Positions 7,651 to 15,655 of a stretch of DNA of 64,000 nucleotides are shown in pieces. Under the pieces are notes generated by a model that worked only from the letters and a program-made list of their open reading frames with translations, made no database searches and was not told the DNA's origin. Source of the DNA: Cetobacterium sp. 8H. Its GTDB lineage: Bacteria; Fusobacteriota; Fusobacteriia; Fusobacteriales; Fusobacteriaceae. The position numbers and the translations under genes were made by a program. The DNA lies in assembly GCF_014250675.1 (NCBI RefSeq), contig NZ_JACHTG010000004.1:682001-746000 (forward strand), in the 5' to 3' direction. The stretch's first letter is position 1. Each line of letters starts with the position of its first letter.

Positions 7651-8961
7651 CTACTTTTTCATCGATCTAAGTTTTGCTTTTCCAATCTTTATAGCTTCTG
7701 TTAATGGTCTGTTTGAAGGACAAATATATGAACAAGATCCACACTCAATACAATCCATCAAATGATAATTTGCCATTTCTTCCCATTGAGAGAATGCAGC
7801 AAGCCTCGCATACATTATTGGTTCAAGAGACATTGGACATGCATCTACACATTTCCCACATCCTATACAAGCTTTTGGCTTACAGTAATTTGTTTCTTCT
7901 TTTGTAAGAGCTAACAATCCAGAAGTTCCCTTTATAACTGGAACCTCTAAAGTGAATTGAGCCATTCCCATCATCGGTCCACCCATTACTATTTTTTCAG
8001 CTTCTTCCTCTTTGTAACCACAGTTTTCTAAAAGATCAGATATAGGAGTTCCTATTACAGCTCTTAAATTTTTAGGTTCTGATATTGCCTTTCCAGTTAT
8101 TGTAACAACTTTATCTAATAGTGGTAATCCATTTACAACCGCATCATATATAGCTGCTGCTGTTGTTGTATTATTTACCACAACACCTACTGCTGACGGT
8201 AATTTTCCTGAAGGAACCTCTTTATTTAAAATTGCTTTAATTAAAGATTTTTCTCCTCCTTGAGGATACATTGTTTTTAAAGGCATAACCTCTATACCTG
8301 TTCCTTCACAAGCTTTTTTCATTACTTCAATAGCTTCTTTTTTGTTATCCTCAATACCAATAACAACAGTTTCAACTTTAAGAATGTGCTTCATTATTTT
8401 TATTCCTTCAACTACCTTTTCAGGTTCCTCTATCATAACTCTATTATCAGAATTTAGATAAGGTTCACATTCTGCTCCGTTCAGAAGTAATGCATCTATT
8501 TTAGTATCTGATGGTGGATTTAATTTTATATGAGTTGGAAAAGCTGCCCCTCCAAGTCCTACAATACCCTTTTCTCTGATAATTGATAATAAATCTTCTT
8601 TAGATGCTTCTTTCCAATTTTCAACTTTTCTTAAAGATGCCCACTCTTCCTGATCATCATTTTCAATAACGATTGTTTGAACATTTCCCATTAATGGAAA
8701 CGGTAGGTTCTCAATCTTCTTTACTGTTCCACTCACTGTTGCATGAACTGGTACAGAAAGAAAAGCTTCTGAATCTGCTATTGTTTGGCCTTTTAAAACC
8801 CTATCTCCAACTTTTACACATGGAGTTAAAGGAACTCCTATATGTTGAAGAAGTGAGATATAAACCATTTTAGGAGCTTTTAAAGTCTCAATAGCTTGGT
8901 TTTCCGTTTGGATTTTGTTTTCAGGGGGATGCACTCCACCTTTGAATCCGAAGAATTTCAT
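7651..8961 (-). CDS. rnfC: Rnf complex NADH-binding subunit RnfC
   Basis: RnfC is the peripheral subunit that binds NAD(H) and flavin. The 436-residue protein starts with FFGFKGGVHPPENK, has a biotinyl/lipoyl-like barrel region, the flavin/NADH segment GLGGAAFPTHIKLNPP near residue 135, an SLBB-type domain, and two C-terminal [4Fe-4S] motifs, CIGCGKCVDACP (about 367-378) and CIECGSCSYICP (about 405-416). It is the compact form without the long Ala-rich tail of enterobacterial RsxC. It is first in the operon and follows a good promoter (9007-9035) and a palindrome (8981-8994) just ahead of its ribosome site. Confidence 0.95.
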   Translation of the reverse strand: MKFFGFKGGVHPPENKIQTENQAIETLKAPKMVYISLLQHIGVPLTPCVKVGDRVLKGQTIADSEAFLSVPVHATVSGTVKKIENLPFPLMGNVQTIVIENDDQEEWASLRKVENWKEASKEDLLSIIREKGIVGLGGAAFPTHIKLNPPSDTKIDALLLNGAECEPYLNSDNRVMIEEPEKVVEGIKIMKHILKVETVVIGIEDNKKEAIEVMKKACEGTGIEVMPLKTMYPQGGEKSLIKAILNKEVPSGKLPSAVGVVVNNTTTAAAIYDAVVNGLPLLDKVVTITGKAISEPKNLRAVIGTPISDLLENCGYKEEEAEKIVMGGPMMGMAQFTLEVPVIKGTSGLLALTKEETNYCKPKACIGCGKCVDACPMSLEPIMYARLAAFSQWEEMANYHLMDCIECGSCSYICPSNRPLTEAIKIGKAKLRSMKK

Positions 8962-8980
8962 AAAAATATTCCCTCCTTTG

Positions 8981-8994
8981 TAGTTTACAAACTA
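8981..8994. promoter_or_regulatory. Palindrome in the rnf leader, possible operator
   Basis: TAGTTT (8981-8986) and AAACTA (8989-8994) are inverted arms separated by two bases, lying between the predicted start of rnf transcription (about 9000) and the rnfC ribosome site. The position suits a repressor that blocks early elongation. No candidate regulator gene is adjacent. Confidence 0.45.
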
Positions 8995-9006
8995 TATTCC
9001 ATTGTT

Positions 9007-9035
9007 AGGATAACATATTTATCTCTATTTAACAA
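9007..9035 (-). promoter_or_regulatory. rnf operon promoter
   Basis: On minus, TTGTTA (9030-9035), a 17-base spacer and TATCCT (9007-9012). It sits between the end of pth and rnfC, so the six rnf genes can be transcribed independently of the long upstream cluster. Confidence 0.6.
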
Positions 9036-9066
9036 CTTTTTTGATTTATTTTTTTGCGTTTTACTA

Positions 9067-9633
9067 TTACTTTTTGTTATATTTCTGCATCAATCTATCT
9101 GTTTGAGTATTTTTTAATACATCATTCAATAAAGAAAGGACTGTATTGAACATAGGTTCAACTACTTCACTCTCCTCTTTTGTAAACCTACCTAGTACAA
9201 AATTAATATTTTCATCTTTATTCTTTGCTTTCCCAATTCCACATTTAGCTCTCATAAAGTCTTGTCCAATATGAGAGATAATAGATTTTATTCCGTTGTG
9301 TCCTCCCGCACTTCCATTCATCTTAACTCTAAGCTTTCCTAAAGGTAAATCCATATCGTCATAGATTACAATTAAGTCATTTGCTACATCTATTTTATAG
9401 AACTTAACTACTTGTACCAATGAATTTCCACTTAAATTCATATATGTTTGAGGCTTTAAAAGAATTACTTTTTCTCCATCTATCATTTTTTCCGTAATTA
9501 ATCCTTGAAACTTTTCTTTAAAAGGGTTAAATCCATTTTCTTTTGCAAATATATCTACAATATCAAATCCGACATTATGTCTTGTATTTTCATACTCTCT
9601 TCCTGGGTTTCCTAATCCTACTATTAACTTCAT
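9067..9633 (-). CDS. pth: Peptidyl-tRNA hydrolase
   Basis: Pth releases peptides from peptidyl-tRNAs that drop off ribosomes. The 188-residue protein matches bacterial Pth throughout: GLGNPGREYENTRHNVGFD at the N-terminus (with the catalytic His of RHN and the conserved Asn of GNPG), KPQTYMNLSG, IYDDMDLPLGKLR with the catalytic Asp, and GSAGGHNGIKSI. It is last of the run that starts at rlbA. A strong hairpin between sda and pth (9654-9682) may limit its expression from upstream. Confidence 0.97.
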   Translation of the reverse strand: MKLIVGLGNPGREYENTRHNVGFDIVDIFAKENGFNPFKEKFQGLITEKMIDGEKVILLKPQTYMNLSGNSLVQVVKFYKIDVANDLIVIYDDMDLPLGKLRVKMNGSAGGHNGIKSIISHIGQDFMRAKCGIGKAKNKDENINFVLGRFTKEESEVVEPMFNTVLSLLNDVLKNTQTDRLMQKYNKK

Positions 9634-9653
9634 TTTTCCTCCTATATCGTAAA

Positions 9654-9682
9654 GAAAGAGAGAATCAAAGATTCTCTCTTTC
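9654..9682 (-). terminator. Hairpin between sda and pth, terminator or attenuator
   Basis: GAAAGAGAGAATC (9654-9666) and GATTCTCTCTTTC (9670-9682) form a perfect 13-bp stem with a 3-base loop. On the minus strand it is followed by only TTTA, so termination may be partial and allow readthrough into pth, whose ribosome site follows at once. Confidence 0.65.
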
Positions 9683-9696
9683 GTATTAGTTACTTA

Positions 9697-10905
9697 TTAG
9701 CAAGTTCCATCAAATTGGTACTTAGCAAGTCCACCTAAAGAAGTTTCTTTATACTCTTCTTTTAAGTCTACTCCTGTTTCTTTCATTGTCTTTACAACTT
9801 GGTCAAATGTAATACTGTGCTTTCCATCAGTATACATAGCATATTGAGCTGAATCTAATGCTCTTACTGCCGCTGCCGCATTTCTTTCTATACAAGGTAT
9901 TTGAACATATCCTCCAACTGGGTCACATGTTAATCCTAAGTGGTGCTCTAAAGCCATCTCTGCCGCATATTCGATTTGCTCTAATGAACCTCCTAATATG
10001 AAACAAGCCATAGCTGCTGCCATTGCACAAGCTGATCCAACTTCCGCTTGACATCCACCCTCTGCTCCAGAAATAGTTGCATTTTCTTTAATTAAGTTTC
10101 CAATTAAACCAGCTATTGCTAATCCTTTTAGAACCTCTTCATTTGTTAATTTGTACTCCTCTTTTAATGCATACATTAATCCTGGAATAACTCCTGCAGC
10201 TCCACAAGTAGGGGCAGTAACAACTCTACCTCCTCCTCCATTCTCTTCTGATACAGCTAGTGTATAAGCAAATATTCTTCCAACAAATCCATTTCTTGAA
10301 TTGTCGTTTCTTGCTTTTCTATAGAATGATTGTGCTCTTCTTTGTAATCTTATTGTTCCTGGTAATACTCCATTTTTAGAAAGTCCACTTCTTACAGCTT
10401 CTTCTAATGCAGTTCTTATTTGATCTAAGAAATACCAGATTGATTCCCCTTCATTTTCAACAACGAATTCCCATAATTCTTTTTTATTTTTTTCACACCA
10501 TGACATAATTTCTGTCATTGTTCCTAAAGGATATACCTTTGATCCACCCTGTCTCTTCTGTCCCTCTTCCATTATAGTTCCTCCACCAACAGAGAATACT
10601 AACCATGAATTTGTTTCATTTCCTTCATTATCTAAAGCAATAAATTTCATACCGTTAGTGTGATACGGATGAACATACTCTGGCATCCATACAATTTCTA
10701 CTGATTTAGGCTTCAACGTTTCAATGATTACATAGTCTGTAAGGTGCCCCTTTCCTGTTAATGCAAGTGAACCGTATAACTCAACTCTATATCCTGCTGC
10801 GTTTTGATTTTCTGCCTTAAATCTTTTTGCTGCTCTCTCTGGCCCCATTGTGTGAGAGCTTGATGGTCCATTTCCAACCTTAAATAATTCTCTTAGTGAA
10901 TCCAT
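9697..10905 (-). CDS. sdaA: L-serine ammonia-lyase, iron-sulfur type
   Basis: This enzyme deaminates L-serine to pyruvate and ammonia with a [4Fe-4S] cluster. The 402-residue chain joins the beta domain (KVGNGPSSSHTMGPERAA at the N-terminus) and alpha domain (APTCGAAGVIPG, then GGCQAEVGSACAMAAA, then LTCDPVGGYVQIPCIERN) as in the single-chain SdaA/SdaB type. Cysteines in GGCQ, LTCD and the PC of QIPC are the expected cluster ligands. It is slightly shorter than E. coli SdaA, with the difference spread over loops. It follows pheT by 32 bases. Pyruvate from serine would feed fermentation and ferredoxin reduction and hence Rnf (inference). Confidence 0.93.
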   Translation of the reverse strand: MDSLRELFKVGNGPSSSHTMGPERAAKRFKAENQNAAGYRVELYGSLALTGKGHLTDYVIIETLKPKSVEIVWMPEYVHPYHTNGMKFIALDNEGNETNSWLVFSVGGGTIMEEGQKRQGGSKVYPLGTMTEIMSWCEKNKKELWEFVVENEGESIWYFLDQIRTALEEAVRSGLSKNGVLPGTIRLQRRAQSFYRKARNDNSRNGFVGRIFAYTLAVSEENGGGGRVVTAPTCGAAGVIPGLMYALKEEYKLTNEEVLKGLAIAGLIGNLIKENATISGAEGGCQAEVGSACAMAAAMACFILGGSLEQIEYAAEMALEHHLGLTCDPVGGYVQIPCIERNAAAAVRALDSAQYAMYTDGKHSITFDQVVKTMKETGVDLKEEYKETSLGGLAKYQFDGTC

Positions 10906-10937
10906 TTTTCCTCCTGAACTTTTAAATAAATAAATTT

Positions 10938-13331
10938 TTACTGTCTAATTTCTCCGTTATAGTTTTTAGCTATTAACTTTAAAATCTTATCAACAGTTAT
11001 ATTAATATCGTTTTCCTCTAGAGTTCCATCTTTTTTTCTTAAAACGATGCTTATAGCAACTGATTTTTTGTCAGCTTCTATTTTATCTCCTTGGTAAACG
11101 TCAAATATAGCAACACTTTCTATTAGGTTTGATGATTTTTTTATCTCATCTAACATTTTTCCAACTAGAACATCTCTGTCTAAAACAATAGCCAAATCTC
11201 TAGTAACTTCAGGATATTTTACGATTCTTTCATATTTAACTTTTTTTGCTCTATAGTTCAGTAAAGTTGTTAAATCAATCTCTGCTACATACGCTCTTTC
11301 TCTTTTTATATCCATATCTTCTGCTAATTGTGGATGAACTTCTCCAAATGTTCCAATTTTAACTTTTCCAATCTTTATATCAGCACTTCTTCCAGGGTGG
11401 AAGTTTGTACTTTCAGATCTTTCAAGTTGATATCTTGTAACACCCATATATTCTAAAAACTTCTCTACAAAACCTTTTAAATCATAAAAATCCATCGCTT
11501 CTGGTTTTGGATCCCAAAGTGTTTTAGAATTTTTTCCTGCAAGTGCTATCGAAGCTCTTAAAGTTTCATTAGCTAATCCATCCTCTCTTGCAGTAAATAC
11601 TCTTGATACTTCAAAGAATCTTAATCCATTTTGATTTCTGTTTAGATTATCTCTTATATTTCCTAATAGGCTATATACAAGTGTAGGTCTCATTACTGCC
11701 ATATCATCGCTGATAGGATTAGTAATTTCTAATGTAGGTTCAGTTACTCCCAACATTTTTATTGCATCTCTAGAAATAAAACTATAGTTTATTACCTCTT
11801 GTAAACCTAATTTAGCTAGGATATCCTTAGCTTCATCAATAACTATAGTCATTGAATCTTTTACACCAGGTCTGATATTTTCTTCTGGCATTTTGTTTTC
11901 TATATTGTCAAAACCATACATTCTTATAATTTCTTCATAAAGGTCTGCTGTTCTTGTAAGATCTCCTCTATAAGAAGGTGGTGTTGCTATTATTGTAGTA
12001 GAGTTTAATGTTTTTATCTCAATTCCTAAATTTGTAAGAATTTTTCCAACTACATCAATCTCTATATTTTTACCCATAAACTTTCTTAATTTATCAATAT
12101 TTAAAGGAATTTCAATTTTTTCATATTTTTCAATATACTTATCTATTGATCCTTCTAAAATTTCTCCACCAGTCAGTTGAGAAATTAATTCAGCAGCTCT
12201 TTCTAAAACTTCAACTGTATTTTCTATATCTAGTCCTCTCTCAAATCTATAAGAAGAGTCACTTGATAAAACTAAATCTTTAGAAGTTCTTCTGATATTT
12301 TCTGGAGTAAAGTAAGCACACTCTAAGAAAATTTCTGTTGTTTCTTCAGTAACTTTACTTGATTCTCCACCCATTATTCCTGCAATTCCTAATGGTTTTA
12401 CAGCGTCAGCTATAACTAGCTCCCCTTTGTTTAACTCTCTTTCTATTCCGTCAAGAGTTACAATTTTTTCTCCTGGTAAAGCTTTTCTTGCAATAATTTT
12501 TCTCTCTTCAATCTTTGATAAATCATAAGCATGAAGTGGTTGATTGCACTCGAATAAAATATAGTTTGTTGCATCTACAACGTTATTAATTGGTTTTAAT
12601 CCCATTGATAACAATCTATTTTTTAACCACTCTGGTGATTCTTGAACTTTTATATTTTTTATTACTTTTCCTGAGAATCTTTTACATCTATCTTTATCTT
12701 CAATTCTAACATCTATATGCCCTGTGTTAATACTTTCAATTATATTTTTTGGATTGAATTCAGGACATTTTATTTTTCTACCATAGTAAGCAGCAATCTC
12801 TCTTGCAATACCCATGTATGATAAACAATCTGGTCTATTCGGTGTAATTTCAAGTTCAAATATTACATCATTTAATTTTTTAAACTCTCTGTATTCTATC
12901 CCTATTGGAGCATCTTCAGGAAGTATAATTATTCCATCTCCATCTGTTCCAAGTCCTAACTCCACTTCAGAACAAAGCATACCTTGAGATTCTACTCCTC
13001 TAATTTTGCTTTTTTTAATTTTAAAATCTCCAGGTAGAACAGCACCTATTGTAGCTACTACAACTTTATCTCCAAGCTTATGATTAGGAGCTCCACAAAC
13101 TATCTGTAACTCTTCATCTTGTCCTATATTTACTTTTAAAAGTGTTAGTTTCTCAGATTCTGGATGTTTTCCATATTCTGTTATTTGTCCTATAACAACT
13201 TTTGCTAAGTCTTTTCCTTGTTCATCTATTGCTTCTACTTCTTGACCTATCATCGTCAAAGTATTTTCTAACTCTTTTATGTCCTCTTTTATATCGACAT
13301 ATTGCTTCAACCAATCTAACGAAATTAACAT
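10938..13331 (-). CDS. pheT: Phenylalanine-tRNA ligase beta subunit
   Basis: PheT pairs with PheS to charge tRNA-Phe. The 797-residue protein has the full domain series: N-terminal tRNA-binding (EMAP/OB) domain at about 40-150 (VVIGQITEYGKHPESEKLTLLKV), B3/B4 editing domain (about 215-385, with GGESSKVTEETTEIFLE), B5 domain (about 405-475), catalytic-like core and C-terminal FDX-ACB domain (about 700-795, beginning KYPEVTRDLAIV). It starts 15 bases after pheS. Confidence 0.97.
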   Translation of the reverse strand: MLISLDWLKQYVDIKEDIKELENTLTMIGQEVEAIDEQGKDLAKVVIGQITEYGKHPESEKLTLLKVNIGQDEELQIVCGAPNHKLGDKVVVATIGAVLPGDFKIKKSKIRGVESQGMLCSEVELGLGTDGDGIIILPEDAPIGIEYREFKKLNDVIFELEITPNRPDCLSYMGIAREIAAYYGRKIKCPEFNPKNIIESINTGHIDVRIEDKDRCKRFSGKVIKNIKVQESPEWLKNRLLSMGLKPINNVVDATNYILFECNQPLHAYDLSKIEERKIIARKALPGEKIVTLDGIERELNKGELVIADAVKPLGIAGIMGGESSKVTEETTEIFLECAYFTPENIRRTSKDLVLSSDSSYRFERGLDIENTVEVLERAAELISQLTGGEILEGSIDKYIEKYEKIEIPLNIDKLRKFMGKNIEIDVVGKILTNLGIEIKTLNSTTIIATPPSYRGDLTRTADLYEEIIRMYGFDNIENKMPEENIRPGVKDSMTIVIDEAKDILAKLGLQEVINYSFISRDAIKMLGVTEPTLEITNPISDDMAVMRPTLVYSLLGNIRDNLNRNQNGLRFFEVSRVFTAREDGLANETLRASIALAGKNSKTLWDPKPEAMDFYDLKGFVEKFLEYMGVTRYQLERSESTNFHPGRSADIKIGKVKIGTFGEVHPQLAEDMDIKRERAYVAEIDLTTLLNYRAKKVKYERIVKYPEVTRDLAIVLDRDVLVGKMLDEIKKSSNLIESVAIFDVYQGDKIEADKKSVAISIVLRKKDGTLEENDINITVDKILKLIAKNYNGEIRQ

Positions 13332-13346
13332 TTATGCCTCCACCTT

Positions 13347-14363
13347 TTATTTAAATTGCTTTAGGAATCTTACATCATTTTCAAAGAATGCTCTTAAATC
13401 ATCTATTCCATATCTCAGCATAGTAATTCTTTCTATTCCCATTCCAAATGCAAATCCTGAAACCTCTTCTGGGTCGTATCCAACTGCTTTTAAAACTTCT
13501 GGGTCAACCATTCCACATCCCATTATTTCTAGCCAACCACTGTGTTTACAAAGTCTACATCCTTCACCTTTACAGATTACACATTCTACGTCCATTTCTG
13601 CACTTGGCTCTGTGAATGGGAAAAAGTGTGGTCTAAATCTAACTTTTGTCTCTCCAAAAACTCTTGTTACAAATTGCTCTAACATCGCTTTTAAATTTGC
13701 AAATGACACTTCAGGACCAACCATTAATCCTTCCATTTGATGGAACATTGGCGTATGAGAGATATCATAATCATTTCTATAAACTTTTCCTGGACAAACC
13801 ATTCTAAATGGAGGTTGATTTTTCTCCATATATCTAGCTTGTACTGGAGATGTATGAGTTCTTAAAACTACATTTTCACTCATATAGAAAGTATCTTGTA
13901 AATCTCTTGATGGATGAGTCTCTGGTATATTTAAAGAATCAAAGTTGTAAGAAGTAAATTCAACTTCAGGTCCTTCAGCTACGTCAAATCCCATTTCCAC
14001 AAATATATTTTTTAAGAAATTCATAGTTTCTGTAATTGGATGTAATCCTCCAGTCGAAACTTCTCTTCCTGGTAATGATATATCAACAGTTTCTAATAGT
14101 AACTGTTCTTTTTTAACTTTCTCTTTAATCTCTAAATTTTTCTCTTCAACTAAAGTTGTTATAAAAGTTTTTACCTCATTAACTAATTGACCAAATACAG
14201 GTCTTTCTTCAGGAGATAAATCTCTCATAGATTTTGAAATCTCTGTAAATTCACCTTTTTTCCCTAAGTATTTAACTCTAATTTCATCAACTTCTTGTAG
14301 TGTTGCTGCTTTTTGGATAATTAAACTAGCTTCATCCTTTAAAGCACTCAGTTTATCTTTCAT
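13347..14363 (-). CDS. pheS: Phenylalanine-tRNA ligase alpha subunit
   Basis: PheS is the catalytic subunit. Its 338 residues hold an N-terminal coiled coil (about 1-85) and the class II core with TSPVQARYM, KVYRNDYDISHTPMFHQMEG (motif 2) and FAFGMGIERITMLRYGIDD (motif 3). A group of four Cys in CVICKGEGCRLC, within the insertion FTEPSAEMDVECVICKGEG, resembles the Cys cluster seen in many bacterial PheS proteins. No T-box leader is visible: only 32 bases separate it from the yfcE-like gene upstream. Confidence 0.97.
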   Translation of the reverse strand: MKDKLSALKDEASLIIQKAATLQEVDEIRVKYLGKKGEFTEISKSMRDLSPEERPVFGQLVNEVKTFITTLVEEKNLEIKEKVKKEQLLLETVDISLPGREVSTGGLHPITETMNFLKNIFVEMGFDVAEGPEVEFTSYNFDSLNIPETHPSRDLQDTFYMSENVVLRTHTSPVQARYMEKNQPPFRMVCPGKVYRNDYDISHTPMFHQMEGLMVGPEVSFANLKAMLEQFVTRVFGETKVRFRPHFFPFTEPSAEMDVECVICKGEGCRLCKHSGWLEIMGCGMVDPEVLKAVGYDPEEVSGFAFGMGIERITMLRYGIDDLRAFFENDVRFLKQFK

Positions 14364-14395
14364 CTGTTTCCTCCTAAAACAAGGCTTTGTTTTTG

Positions 14396-14854
14396 CTAAA
14401 TTTTTTTCATTTCAAACTTTATATCTTGATTTTCAATTATTATTACACCATAATTTCCATCTTTCAAAGCTCCGGGATTAAAGTAAATAATTCCGTTTTT
14501 TTCCTTTAAATATGGAATATGAGTATGTCCAAAACAAACAATATCTACAAAATATTTTTCTGATATTTTTTCAAGTAGATACATATCTTTTTTTACCTCA
14601 TAAAGATGTCCATGAGTTATAAATATTTTTTTATTCTCTATATCTAGAATCTCATTGTCATTAAATTTACTATCAAAAATATCACAATTTCCTCTCACTA
14701 TATGAAACTTTATCTCTGGAAAAGCAAAAGAACATTCTTCCCCATCCCAGCTATGATCTCCAGTCCATATAACTTCTGCAGGATTCTCTAGTGCTATTAT
14801 ATCATAAAATTTAGACACTTTTCCATGAGAATCTGTTACAACAACTATTTTCAT
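14396..14854 (-). CDS. YfcE/MJ0936-family phosphodiesterase
   Basis: This 152-residue protein is a small calcineurin-like metallophosphoesterase. The metal-binding signature is present in order: VVTDSHGK (Asp and His), WTGDHSWDG (Asp), VRGNCD (Asn, replacing the GNHD of larger members), ITHGH (His) and FGHTHIP (two His). Family members such as YfcE hydrolyse phosphodiesters in vitro with Mn2+; the natural substrate is unknown. It lies 5 bases after the stress-protein-like gene and 32 before pheS, in the gyrA-pheS interval. Confidence 0.85.
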   Translation of the reverse strand: MKIVVVTDSHGKVSKFYDIIALENPAEVIWTGDHSWDGEECSFAFPEIKFHIVRGNCDIFDSKFNDNEILDIENKKIFITHGHLYEVKKDMYLLEKISEKYFVDIVCFGHTHIPYLKEKNGIIYFNPGALKDGNYGVIIIENQDIKFEMKKI

Positions 14855-14859
14855 ATTGC

Positions 14860-15633
14860 CTACCCTATAAATATAGAAACCTCTGATTTTTCCATTATAT
14901 TCAAACCTTTTTTACCAGTTATTTTTTCAAAGAAATATCCTCTACTAAGATTTCCCATTATTAATAAATCTAAATTTTTAACTTCATTTAAGTATTTTGC
15001 TCTTGCATCTTCTCCATCAAAATTTTTATAAATAACGCTTTTTCCTCTTTCTCTTAAATATTTTAAAAGTTTATTTTCTTCTATATTATAAAGTAGAGTT
15101 AACATTATAAAATCTGTTTTTTGTGGGAAAAGATTTATAAAACTAAACATACTCTTATTAATCTTAACACCGTCATCACTTGAAATACCTATTTTTTCGA
15201 GTTTAGTTATTGGTTTTTCACCGATCATTACAACTGGTTTAAAATGATTTTTTAAAACCGTTACAGCTGATTCTGATAAAACTTCTCCCTTTTCAAACAT
15301 CAACATATCTGATAGTTTTAGATATTCTTTAATTATATCCCAAGGAAATCCAAATTCAACATTAAGAGGGTTTGTTATCCCTCTTAATCTTAGTTTTTCT
15401 TTAAGATGATTTAATTCTTCTTCTTCTATAGCGTCTCTTTCTTCTGAAAAAGAGTTATTACTCAAGTTAACAATCATTCCATCCATAGTAGCTGGTATGA
15501 TTTCGTCCCTTCTTACATCTCTTATGTACAAGGGCATTATTTCGTATCCAAGCTCTTCCTTAAAAAATAAAGCACTTTCTATTAGTACATTTTTTTTTGA
15601 ACCTTCACCAAATACAACTAAAACTTTTTTCAT
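14860..15633 (-). CDS. Universal-stress-protein-like protein, tandem halves
   Basis: The 257-residue cytoplasmic protein starts with a Rossmann-like strand (KKVLVVFGEG) and helix, like universal stress proteins. A second half around residue 165 has another alpha/beta unit (IMLTLLYNIEENKLLKYLRERGK) ending in NLDLLIMGNLSRGYFFEKITGKKG, the position of the Usp ATP-binding G-x2-G-x9-G loop, and EKSEVSIFIG. This suggests a tandem Usp fold with a degenerate first half. No catalytic motif is seen. It is 22 bases after gyrA and probably cotranscribed with it. Function unknown; the family call is moderate. Confidence 0.55.
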   Translation of the reverse strand: MKKVLVVFGEGSKKNVLIESALFFKEELGYEIMPLYIRDVRRDEIIPATMDGMIVNLSNNSFSEERDAIEEEELNHLKEKLRLRGITNPLNVEFGFPWDIIKEYLKLSDMLMFEKGEVLSESAVTVLKNHFKPVVMIGEKPITKLEKIGISSDDGVKINKSMFSFINLFPQKTDFIMLTLLYNIEENKLLKYLRERGKSVIYKNFDGEDARAKYLNEVKNLDLLIMGNLSRGYFFEKITGKKGLNIMEKSEVSIFIG

Positions 15634-15655
15634 AATAACTCCTCCTTAAGATAAA

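Noticed and set aside
13347..14400. T-box leaders for pheS or leuS
   Set aside because: Only 32 bases precede pheS and about 75 precede leuS, too short for a T-box; no T-box core sequence was seen.
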